Shown here one piece after another: positions 10,218 to 17,500 of a DNA stretch of 17,500 nt. The notes under the pieces were generated by a model. The model ran no database searches. It had not been told where the DNA came from and saw nothing but the letters and a program-made list of their open reading frames with translations. This DNA comes from Actinidia chinensis (taxonomy: Eukaryota; Streptophyta; Magnoliopsida; Ericales; Actinidiaceae), in assembly GCA_009663005.1 (NCBI GenBank), contig VIGQ01000170.1, positions 280,001-297,500 on the forward strand, read 5' to 3'. A program made the translations under genes and the position numbers. The first letter of the stretch is position 1. Every line of letters starts with the position of its first letter.

Positions 10218-10987
10218 AGAATACCAGGAACTACTAGTTGATGAAGGGGCTCTGGATACATGGATCAGTTGTATCCAGAAGATGAGTGAACCAAATTGTT
10301 GGTAGAAGAAATTGATTCTCTCTCTCTATATTCTGGTAGGATGGCACCGAGAGCCCATGAGAATGATGGAAAGCAGTGAGTGAGCTAGAAATGGCCATCT
10401 TCCCAGGGGGACCCGGTCACTCAATATATGGCAGCAGAGGAGTGGGATGCTTCTGACGGGAAACCAGACTTCATGGGTATCAGGAGAGAAGCACAGTTCA
10501 CAATAGAAGGTTGGTTGTGCACCTCACGTATGGAGGGTCATTTACAGCTTTTGGGAACCGTATATCTCAGCATAGTTATGGTCTGAGTCCAACATTGGCA
10601 AGTTTTGTTTTAGTCAGCTCAACAAAAAAAATTTGAGTCTGAGGAACAACTGAGTGCTGATCAGCCTACTTTACATATACATCTAATGTTAACTTGAATC
10701 CAAGGCCTCCTCCACCTATAAATCAAGGGAGAATAGATTGCCTTGTAAGTCATGTTGTTGGTTTAGGAAATAATTGGGATTAACCTCTTTGATGACAGTG
10801 GCAATGGATCTCTGTGTTTCCCTCGAGGTTACCCCCCCCCCCCCTGTTCGATCATAAATGAGGAGCCAGAAGATGATAGTTACCTGACCAGCTTCCGATA
10901 TTTTTCAGGTAGTACTTAATGAATTCATGTCTGTTCCAATGCAGCTTCCTCAAACAGACGTCATAAACTTGGTAAATTTATTAACAG
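10218..10987 (+). other. Pumilio pseudogene, exon with start codon and N-terminal region
   Basis: The acceptor TTTCTTTATAG ends at 10217 and the donor AACAG|GTATAG begins at 10988. A degenerate start lies at ATG 10341: the bases closely follow a MATESPMRM-type start but miss single bases, so the frame is lost within a few codons. Later homologous runs are KWPS (10389 on), SFTAFGNRISQHSYGLSP (10538 on), FESEEQLSADQ (about 10632), SNVNLNPRPPPPINQG (10682 on), GLGNNW (about 10760) and DDSGNGSLCFPRG (10791 on). These use two different frames alternately. The block ends with RRHKLGKFIN, matching a GRHKSLVDLIQ-type phrase that precedes an intron in the family. Confidence 0.8.
10832..10844. repeat. 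C13 homopolymer inside the pseudogene exon
   Basis: Thirteen C lie between the conserved phrases ...FPRG and EEPEDD. Family members carry a short ordinary coding sequence (an SLSTHK-type phrase) at this point, so the run has replaced or expanded into coding sequence and contributes to frame loss. Confidence 0.8.
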
Positions 10988-11970
10988 GTATAGAAACTTG
11001 ACCTGAGTTGTGTCTCCTTTATATAGGTTTTATTTGATACTTTGTATTGAATTTTGGTGTTTGGGCAGGTGTGCTCGTGGTCTTTAAAAATGCTGGTCTT
11101 CTTAGAGAAATCTGAAACTGTTCCTGTATTTGTTGATCTGTGAAGCCTTTATCTTTTGTTAGAGTTTGTGAACATCATTATATTGTGTCAGGTAAGAGTG
11201 AAAAAAAACTTCATTTTTTTCACCAAGCTTATAAAATAGGATTGGGGCGTTTTTTTTTTTTTTAAAATTTGGACTAGATTACAGTTCTGTTAAATAAATA
11301 AATAATTTGGAAAAATAATGCACGTTCTACCGCTTTATAAGGCTGAGATTTGTAGTAGCATGCCAATTATTGTTACTTTTTAGGTATTCTTACTAGTGAT
11401 GTCTTCATATGGTAACAAGATTATATTTAGTGTATAGATACTGATATATGAATTGCATCCAATAAGATAAATGTAAAACTATTGATTAAGGAGCAAATGT
11501 GTACGCTTCCATGCAACAGAACAGAGAATCAGTGAACATGAAATCAGAAATTTGCCTTGGTGGTTGAGCTATAACCACTTAATGCAATGAAATGAATGGA
11601 TAATTTTTAAAAAAGAACGTTTTTCTGCATCAGTACAGATGTATCATATCTAGAAATTGGGCAGTGGCATAAGAGGGGCAGGCATAAATTTAGTAATAAG
11701 TTTAAGCTCACAATTGCAACTATTTTTTAGATAAAAGTTGATGGAAGTGGAAAAAAGTCAAGGGTACTAAATAATCCGTTAATTTGTGCTGATGAATTGT
11801 GCGATCGTCGGTGATTTGATCTAAACATTGAATATAATATCTCTGTGTGGTAGTTCTCACTTGCTATGACCAAAAAAATATCCAGGAAATGTAATGTTGT
11901 TACCTTGGGCCATGTATCAAAAATAAAGGATTCAATGAATGGAAAGAAAGCACGGAACAAGTCAACTACG

Positions 11971-12014
11971 GGCAAAAGCCACCTTTTGACTCGAGTCAAA
12001 GGGATATGCTTGCC
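11971..12014. repeat. Imperfect 44-bp palindrome with perfect 16-bp core
   Basis: The core TTTGACTCGAGTCAAA (11985-12000) is a perfect inverted repeat containing two head-to-head TTGAC cores, the centre of the WRKY-factor W-box. Outside the core, CC/GG and, further out, GGCAA (11971-11975) and TTGCC (12010-12014) also pair symmetrically about the same centre; 15 of 22 positions match. It could be a paired binding site, the end of a mobile element or chance. It lies about 80 bp upstream of the MITE. Confidence 0.65.
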
Positions 12015-12095
12015 TCTCTTCCTCCCCCAACTTATATAACAATAATCCATTTGGCAACTCTATCTAAAGCAGGTAGAAATGGGTGTCTATATATA

Positions 12096-12410
12096 GTCCC
12101 TGAATCCAATTTGTTTGTCCATTTGAGAATCCAACCTTTTAAAGAGTAAAATTCTAACTTTGAAAGCTCAACTTTTCAAAAATTAACCTTCAACAATTTG
12201 AAACTAGAAATGGGTAGTAAAGGTAATTGTGAAGCTCCACCGCAGCAAAAGTTTACCCTCCAATAATACATCGTATATATTCCCTAAAGCGGACTTGTCA
12301 CATCAATTCAAAGTGAAAGGGGAGGAAATCTACATATTTTGGTAGTTACTTTCAGTGGCCAAACTTTTGGGTATCCAAAGAAAGAAGGACAAACCAATGG
12401 ACTGAGGGAG
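12096..12410. mobile_element. Stowaway-like MITE (Tc1/mariner superfamily, non-autonomous)
   Basis: The left end reads GTCCCTGAATCCAATTTGTT and the right end, reverse-complemented, reads CTCCCTCAGTCCATTGGTTT. The match continues through TTGTCC, and both ends adjoin TA dinucleotides (12094-12095 and 12411-12412), the target-site duplication expected of Stowaway elements. The left end also resembles the widespread CTCCCTCCGTCCC terminus. The body of about 315 bp is AT-rich and non-coding, within the size range of the group. Mobilisation would need a transposase supplied elsewhere. It sits in an intron of the Pumilio pseudogene. Confidence 0.8.
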
Positions 12411-12640
12411 TACTGTTTAAGTGGAATCTGGATCATCAGCTCAGTTTTCGCCAACAATGAATAATTGTGACCAACCTCCCATCATATATTACATTAGCAC
12501 TTTTCAAAGTTACTTATTAAGTTATCTATTTCTCAGGAGGTAATATTTTTGTGTGCGTGTTTGATGCGTCCTGCAGGGTCCTCCATTGTACTGTTTCCTA
12601 ATGCTCATGCTTTGGTACATTTTTCCTTCTGAATCCTCAG

Positions 12641-14073
12641 GAGATTTTCTCCCGCACCCATCTCCTGTTAACAGTCTCATTTGTCGAGCCATTCTACAAC
12701 AGAGGAGCGCATTAATCACGATATTCAAGCTATTTTCATTTGATAATCTTCTTCTAGACATATCAAAATTATCGGCTCAAAATCTTGGACGCTGTCGATG
12801 TTTGGTGAGGATATGAATTCTGACGATGAAATGATCATCGGTTTAACATTGATAATATGCTCCGTTATCTCTTTGCCAAAAAATCGTATCCTGACGTCAA
12901 TTGTGCGTGTAGCACCTCCTCAAACGTGAACTAATCAGAAGGATGCTGGCCCTGTAGATAAGATGTAGTTAGTGGTCCAGCCAGATCAGACACTTTCTCC
13001 TCTACAAGGACAGAAATATCATCAGAAGACTGTGCTGCTACAGCGGCCACAGCCTCTCTCCCAACCGAGGCAGTAATTCATCAGTTCTGGAACTCTGCCC
13101 CATTTATTTCTCAGAATGAACCTCTCACATAAGGGCATGGAATTTCTCATGGCCGGCACCAAAGATCTCCTCAGCTGATCTATCAATCACCAGTTGTGCA
13201 ACCTCCTGGGCTCACACCACCTTTATTTATACACACCATCGGCAAGCTATATGACTCCCAGCAAATCAAGTTAAATCCTGTTTACATCCATCTTGTTTAT
13301 ACTACTCGCCCCAATATGTAGGGGGGTATCGTTGAGCTCTGCATTTCTTCCCCCTTTTAATAGCGGATTCCGCCTCATACTGGCATAACCTATCAATTTT
13401 GATAAACCGCTCTGGTCCAAAGCTTCATTGGTCGAAACCGCTGCTGTTTCAACGGGGAATGCATTCCCATACAAGGTGAATTTGGCAGAATATACAAAAG
13501 GTCTATGGGACAAGTGGGTTATTGCTGCAACTTCTTTCTCGGACCCCCTCAAAGCAATACTTCCAGCCTCCTGCTGAAGATGCATATGGTGCTTCAGTCA
13601 GTATTGTTGGTTTGGCATCAATGGGTGCACCTGGTGACGATTTGATTCTTTTGCTTCTCAGAAGGAGCATGGCTGCTGCTTATATGGGTATCAGAAATTT
13701 TCCGCCTTCACCAGATGGAAATCAGAGCATTGTTTAGTCCAAGAAAAGGAGATCACAGGAAGTAGTTACTACTATAAAGCCCCGCCAATAATGGTGGCAT
13801 GACACATTTCCAGCCTCAACCTCTTGGGCATCCACTACTTGCCAAGGGTCTCCATTGGGAGGAGCAAATCATTTCAGGAAATGAGAAATTAATTGGATTT
13901 TCTCAGGGTTCTGTAGAAATGTGGGATTTACTCTGGATGGCAAGGAAACAGTGGAGTGTACGCCTCTGGTGACCCTAAAAAGCATTCTTTTCTTTTCTTT
14001 AAGAATTAAAATCCAGCAATTCTCATAAAATTGATCTCTCTGATATGGTCGGTGGGCGTATTGTTGAATTCAG
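12641..14073 (+). other. Pumilio pseudogene, large central exon up to Puf repeat 1
   Basis: The acceptor is TCCTCAG at 12640 and the donor TTCAG|GTATTG at 14074. The first bases follow an EDFPRTPSPV-type phrase with missing bases (seen as FLPHPSPVNSL). Recognisable runs then include DISKLSAQNLG, GQKYHQKTVLLQRPQPLSQP, LYTPSASYM, QYFQPPAEDAYGA (in a frame open at 13522-13737), LASMGAPGD, AAYMG, GSPLGGANHF and LKSSNSHKIDLSD leading to GRIVEF. Frames change repeatedly; a short pyrimidine insertion at about 13985-14003 breaks the HSFLEELK-type phrase. The length of about 1.43 kb fits the large unstructured exon before the Puf domain in intact relatives. Confidence 0.82.
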
Positions 14074-14188
14074 GTATTGTTTTATGCCCGCTTGTTTGCC
14101 CTTTTTATCTTATAGTGTATAGCTCGATCACTTCAATATGGACAACTCATTCTGGCTAATCTGTTTTGCATCTTTCACGTATTTTTAG

Positions 14189-14326
14189 TGTTGATCAACA
14201 TGAAATCGGTTTTATCAGCAGAATCTGGAAAACTGGAGTTGAGGATAAGGCATCAGTGTTTTCAATAGAAGTTCTCCTCATTCTTCAATTTAGACTGAAC
14301 TTTTTTGGGACTATGTTATTCAGAAG
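14189..14326 (+). other. Pumilio pseudogene exon, Puf repeats 1-2
   Basis: The acceptor is ATTTTTAG at 14188. Joining the previous exon's GAATTCAG to T-GTT-GAT-CAA-CAT rebuilds the expected EF-S-VDQH junction in phase 2. The RNA-contacting part of repeat 1 is damaged: HGSRFIQ has become HEIGFIS. EDKASVF and EVLL follow, then, after a one-base shift, DYVIQKF of repeat 2. The 3' boundary is uncertain: AGAAG runs into TTTGCT where a donor GT seems to have lost one base. Confidence 0.75.
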
Positions 14327-14439
14327 TTTGCTGTCAATAAGTCCATACGCTCCATCAAAAAAAAAACAAAAAAAACTTCTCAGTCTCATCTCCCCAAAAA
14401 GAAATTAAAATAAAAGAATTACTTTTATATGCTTGACAG

Positions 14440-14547
14440 TTTTTGAGGCATGAGTTGCGCACAAGGAAGGAACTTGCAAGATCAACTTTCAGGACACGTG
14501 TTCCTTTACTCTTCAGATCGTTATGGGCCTGTCTTTGATTCATGAAG
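14440..14547 (+). other. Pumilio pseudogene exon, Puf repeat 3
   Basis: It begins after acceptor GCTTGACAG with TTTTTGAGGCATG, matching an FFEHG-type phrase. It continues as RNLQDQLSGHVFLYSSDRYG (compare RKELADQLSGQVLPLSLQMYG), then degenerates where YGCRVIQK is expected, with a TGA near the end. The donor CATGAAG|GTACGT at 14548 is intact and falls at the position expected after the final lysine codon. Confidence 0.75.
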
Positions 14548-14933
14548 GTACGTGGATTTTTGTAAACCTCACAATGTCAATCGCGATTGGCTCAAGAATT
14601 TTAATGTTTCCAAATGATAATACCTAACATCTAAGACCATGTAATGTATTGTTGCTAGTTATTAGTTATTAGTTTTTTGTAAACTATTTTCTTAAAGAAG
14701 TGTGCGTGCCTGTTATTTCTGCTCAATATAAATTGCTCCCCTTCTGTTTCTTCTTCTCCTTTGTCCTTACAAATAACGATGGGGGCTCCTGTCTGTGTTT
14801 TTGTTTCCTAATATATTCTTTGCCTACGAGCTGTGATGAGTACAGAGATGAAACTCACTGTGTTTGTAAACAAAAATAATTATTATAACGCATCATCCTC
14901 TCCACCTTGTGAAAGATATTCTTTCTGCCTGAA

Positions 14934-15226
14934 ATTTTTTGTTTTTAGAAGCACCACTATTCTCATTTTATGTTTGATGTTGGTTAGTCCCCCTGAATAT
15001 TTTCTAACGGTTATGTGCCTCTGTTCTTTTTCTTATGCTCTCAAATGACTCCTATTGAAGTATGGAATGGTTCCTGCTCATGTTGTTTTTGTTTTAGAAG
15101 AATCACCATATGTCAGTTTATGGGTTGATGTTGCTTAGTCTCCCTGAATATGTTCCTAATTGTCAGGTTTTCTGTTCCTTTTTTTTCGCTCTTCCGATTG
15201 ATATGTAGTGAGAGTATAGAATGGCG
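14934..15226. repeat. Diverged tandem duplication, unit about 150 bp
   Basis: Copy 1 (about 14934-15072) and copy 2 (about 15084-15226) share the ordered phrases GTTTTAGAAG with CACCA, TTTGATGTTG or GTTGATGTTGCTTAGTC, CCCTGAATAT, TCTGTTC and TATGGAATGG or TATAGAATGG. Several differences and small indels separate them, so the duplication is not recent. Confidence 0.75.
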
Positions 15227-15242
15227 CTTGACAGTACAGCAT

Positions 15243-15620
15243 GCAAGGACGGATTCCATGTGGGGCAATTGCCCCGACTTGGCTTTCATTTAAAAAGTTT
15301 TTAACAAAAAATGCCAATTTTTTCTCCAACAATTTCTTTTTGAAGTGGGGGGCGCAAAAAGGAATTTTTTAATCCTATATCTATTCCTCTCCTTCTCATA
15401 CCTTTTTTTCTCTCGCTATTCTTCACGTGGACTCACTGTCTTCTTTTTTACCCCCTTTTATTCACATTTCTTATTTCTCTCTCGCAGCTTTTATCTTCCA
15501 TCTGTCATACCACTCTCTCTCTCTTCCTTGACTCCCTTTCCTGTTTTTTTTTCTCGTCCCTCATTTGTTTTGTAAGTAGTTGTCTTTATTTTTTTTACTA
15601 TATTTGAAAAAAATACTAAG
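15243..15620. mobile_element. Possible transposon remnant with GGGGCAATTGCCCC palindrome
   Basis: The start, GCAAGGACGGATTCCATG followed by the perfect 14-bp palindrome GGGGCAATTGCCCC (15262-15275) and GACTTGGCTTTCATTT, resembles a phrase I associate with dispersed non-coding repeats in plant genomes. A long pyrimidine-rich tract (about 15370-15590) follows. No paired termini or target-site duplication were found, so class and boundaries are open. Confidence 0.3.
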
Positions 15621-15796
15621 CTGAAAATAATAGAGGTTGAATGGCATAACATGTAAGGGGATCAAACATAGGATTTGAGTTGATTTGTAGTGTTAATTGG
15701 TTGGTATATAATCTTGTTTTTCTCGTAATCAATTTGCTTCAGTTAAATGTCCATTGTAATGTATTTAATTCCTGATCCTTTGCTGGTACTCTCTAG

Positions 15797-16007
15797 GCCC
15801 CCTCGAGTTATTGACCTTGACCAGAATACAAACTTGTGCATGAGCTTGATGGCCAGTCATGAAATGTGTGCGAGATCAAAATGCAAATCACTCATACACA
15901 GTGTATTGAATTTGTTCCTACAGACAGCAAAATGGGTTTATTATCGCCTGCTTTTAGAACCACCGTTGCTATGCTCTCACTCTCCTTATGGTTGCCGTGT
16001 TATTCAG
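15797..16007 (+). other. Pumilio pseudogene exon, Puf repeats 4-5
   Basis: The acceptor is CTCTCTAG at 15796 and the donor TATTCAG|GTGATA at 16008. The bases follow an ALEVIDLDQ-type start with one base missing, then VHELDGQ, VMKCVRDQNANH, CIEFVPTDSKMGLLSPAF and SPYGCRVIQ. These lie in different frames: CIEFVPT is in one and SPYGCRVIQ in the next. The repeat-5 recognition helix motif YGCRVIQ is the best-preserved Puf signature in the copy. Confidence 0.87.
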
Positions 16008-16101
16008 GTGATACTGTGCAGTTTCTTTGTTTTGAGGCATTTCTTCGTTACTTGTTTTAATCTTATATTGAAACTTTCCACTTATGTTGGTCTATTCTAA
16101 G

Positions 16102-16205
16102 AGTTTTGGAGCATTGTTCAGATGAACTTGCCATGGCTAGGTTGAGGAAATCTGGAATCTGCCTTCTGTTCTGCTCAAGATCAGTAAGGGCAATATGGTC
16201 ACCCG
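16102..16205 (+). other. Pumilio pseudogene exon, end of Puf repeat 5 and repeat 6
   Basis: The block follows a short intron ending TATTCTAAG and reads VLEHCSDEL, matching the repeat-5/6 linker exactly. It degenerates to phrases matching ILESA and, with indels and a TAA, an AQDQYGNYVTQ-type motif (GATCAGTAAGGGCAATATGG). It ends at ACCCG|GTTGGT, where intact relatives have a splice donor after the YVTQ motif. The first codon lacks two bases at the acceptor. Confidence 0.8.
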
Positions 16206-17500
16206 GTTGGTCTTTTTTTATGTTCTTATTTTCGTTATTTTTTTCTTCTCATATGGCATCAGATCACGGTCTCCATTGCAAATTTGACAAATTAAAGTAA
16301 TCTTTTTGGAACATCTACTTTGCTTTTCAATCTCAGATTTGTTGTTTAAGAATTGTTGACGAGTATTTGCTCAGCCAACACTTGATGGCCTCATGTTTTT
16401 GTATTTACAGCTATTGACCTCATCAGAGGCTTTAAATTTTTTTTCATCCAAAGGCTAGTTTTTCTTCCATAACTTTTTCCATTTCCTTTTGCTTTTTGGT
16501 AATTAGATTTTCCTAAGCGATCGGATTTTTGTTTTTTTTTCTTTTTTCAGACCACTTAGCCTAAAAACTAATGCTCAGATTTTCTCGTTAACATTCCAAG
16601 AAGCACCAAGATGATGCTTTTAATATTTTAATGGATTACAAAAATTGTTTTGCCAGAAAACACAATAACCTGTCCATGCAGGTGCACAATGTCAAATAGT
16701 TCTACTTCTGTCCTTTACGAGGTGTGGAGTCCGAATATCCTGCTAATCCACAAAATTCTACTTGCTTGCGACTTTGAACATCTATTTTCAACTTTTAAGG
16801 TGCCGAATTATTGCCCTTTCATGATGCTTCACTGTCCAGACGGGAACTGGAACTTTTTGCTACTGCATAAAGCTTGAAGCTCTTTTGTTACAGAACTATT
16901 GTGAGTGGAACTTAAAACTATTGTTGATAGTTGAGATAATCTCCATATTATCGAAATCACAATATGATCGTTGTGAATGTTTGTAAAATAAGAAGAGAAG
17001 CCAAATTAGAATTCAGTGATTCGCTTCTGGACTTGAAGTACATTTTTGTGCAATTACGTTTTTGGAGTGGCACCACTAGGAAGTTTTACTATGAAATGGG
17101 TGACTTGTAATGAATCTTATAGCTTCAACATATCCTAAATCATTAAGACAGTTTCTTTGATAACAATGGTGATTTTCATCAGATTTCTATCCTTCCATAT
17201 TTACATCACTGCCCTGCTATTAAAGATTTTGGTCCTTCTTAATTTTTTTTGTTAATTAATTGAAGAGTTCTTTTGTATGTTTCTGTTCTGTAACTAATGA
17301 GTTTTTTTTTATATAATTTGCGCACGATTGGTTTGAAGGCCAAGCAATAATCAAACCCCCTGCACCGTATAGGGATTTCTTTTGCATGTATCACCTGATA
17401 TTTACCTCAGTTATGTATGTTTGTTTTCTTTCTGCTTTTCCTTTTATGTTTCATCAACGTTTCCGAAATTGCGTATGAATGCTTACTATACCATATGGAC
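16206..17500. other. Unassigned 3' flank, expected Puf repeats 7-8 not seen
   Basis: After repeat 6 the family has phrases such as HVLERGKP, QHKYASNVIEKCLE and DQFANYVVQKILE. I could not find any of them on the + strand here. A GC-richer block at about 16660-16880 is open over 75 codons and acceptor-like TCCATGCAG precedes it at 16680, but its protein does not resemble Puf repeats convincingly. The rest is AT-rich with poly-T runs. The 3' end has been deleted, decayed beyond recognition, or lies beyond the window. Confidence 0.4.

Larger units (their letters stand above)
10988..12640 (+). other. Pumilio pseudogene intron carrying a MITE
   Basis: The intron begins GTATAG and ends TCCTCAG. It is AT-rich, with poly-T at about 11251-11263, and holds the Stowaway-like element at 12096-12410 and the imperfect palindrome at 11971-12014. 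The 107-codon minus-strand frame at 11727-12050 has no recognisable domain. Otherwise nothing is seen. Confidence 0.6.
14548..15796 (+). other. Pumilio pseudogene intron with duplicated and repeat-like DNA
   Basis: The intron begins GTACGT and ends ACTCTCTAG. It contains the diverged tandem duplication at 14934-15226 and the repeat-like block at 15243-15620. The open frames here are short and low-complexity, including a 76-codon frame of serine, phenylalanine and leucine at 15345-15575. No other gene is seen. Confidence 0.6.
10218..16205 (+). pseudogene. Pumilio/PUF RNA-binding protein pseudogene (Pumilio-homolog-5 type)
   Basis: Intact family members are cytoplasmic proteins that bind UGUA-containing motifs in mRNA 3' untranslated regions through eight C-terminal Puf repeats and repress or destabilise the message. 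Here family phrases occur in order over six exon-like blocks: SEEQLSADQ and SNVNLNPRPPPPINQG (N-terminal half), HPSPVNSL, QYFQPPAEDAYGA, AAYMG, the Puf-1 entry RIVEF plus VDQH, DYVIQKF, LQDQLSGHV, CIEFVPT, SPYGCRVIQ and VLEHCSDEL. They fall in all three forward frames, with stops and poly-C or other insertions between, so no full protein is encoded. Introns are kept with mostly GT/AG ends, which points to a duplicated rather than reverse-transcribed copy. Puf repeats 7-8 were not found. A very error-rich assembly of a real gene is the main alternative, but amino-acid substitutions and lost splice bases argue against it. Assignment to the PUF family is firm; the subtype is from memory. Confidence 0.88.

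Noticed and set aside
11727..12050. 107-codon minus-strand frame
   Set aside because: No domain, lies in a pseudogene intron next to a MITE, and covers a palindrome; probably chance.
13271..13585. 104-codon minus-strand frame
   Set aside because: It is antisense to Pumilio-like coding remnants on the + strand and is a shadow of that sequence.
16650..16877. 75-codon frame considered as the exon for Puf repeats 7-8
   Set aside because: It lacks ASNV-EKC or NYVVQK-type signatures in any forward frame that I could read; left unassigned.
1..17500. tRNA, rRNA, CRISPR or bacterial-type operon
   Set aside because: I did not recognise any tRNA or rRNA sequence or regularly spaced direct repeats, and the introns and composition are those of plant nuclear DNA.

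Overview
The window looks like nuclear DNA of a flowering plant, most likely a eudicot. It is AT-rich and mostly non-coding, with pyrimidine-rich (CT)n leader-like stretches, long homopolymers, GT...AG introns, a Stowaway-like MITE and no long open reading frame. No intact protein-coding gene can be supported anywhere in it.

The one gene I recognise is a badly decayed, intron-containing copy of a plant Pumilio/PUF RNA-binding protein gene, closest in pattern to the Pumilio-homolog-5 type. It runs on the + strand from about 10218 to 16205, with a possible untranslated first exon near 8500-8636. Fragments of the family appear in the correct order: a degenerate start (10341), the unstructured N-terminal half (10218-10987 and 12641-14073), and then Puf repeats 1 to 6 (14000-16205). 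Homologous peptides jump between all three forward frames and are cut by stops, so no full-length protein can be made. The splice junctions are largely still GT/AG and fall where the family's fragments demand. This marks an unprocessed (duplicated) pseudogene rather than a retrocopy. Puf repeats 7 and 8 and the C-terminus were not found in the last 1.3 kb.

Layout: 1-600 is unassigned upstream sequence containing a telo-box. 600-1600 resembles a plant promoter and leader, with a (CT)n tract and a T16A12 hairpin. 1600-3640 is featureless. 3642-6495 holds several short, exon-like, partly splice-flanked segments of one or more unrecognised and probably broken genes, plus a C29 homopolymer. 6585-8450 is AT-rich with a possible transposon remnant. 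8500-16205 is the Pumilio pseudogene, with a Stowaway-like MITE in one intron and a diverged tandem duplication plus a repeat-like pyrimidine-rich block in another. 16206-17500 is unassigned.

I found no new enzymatic or defence system. The best leads are the pseudogene, whose splice sites outlived its reading frame, and the unidentified exon-like series at 3642-6495. All family assignments rest on remembered consensus motifs, not on a search.
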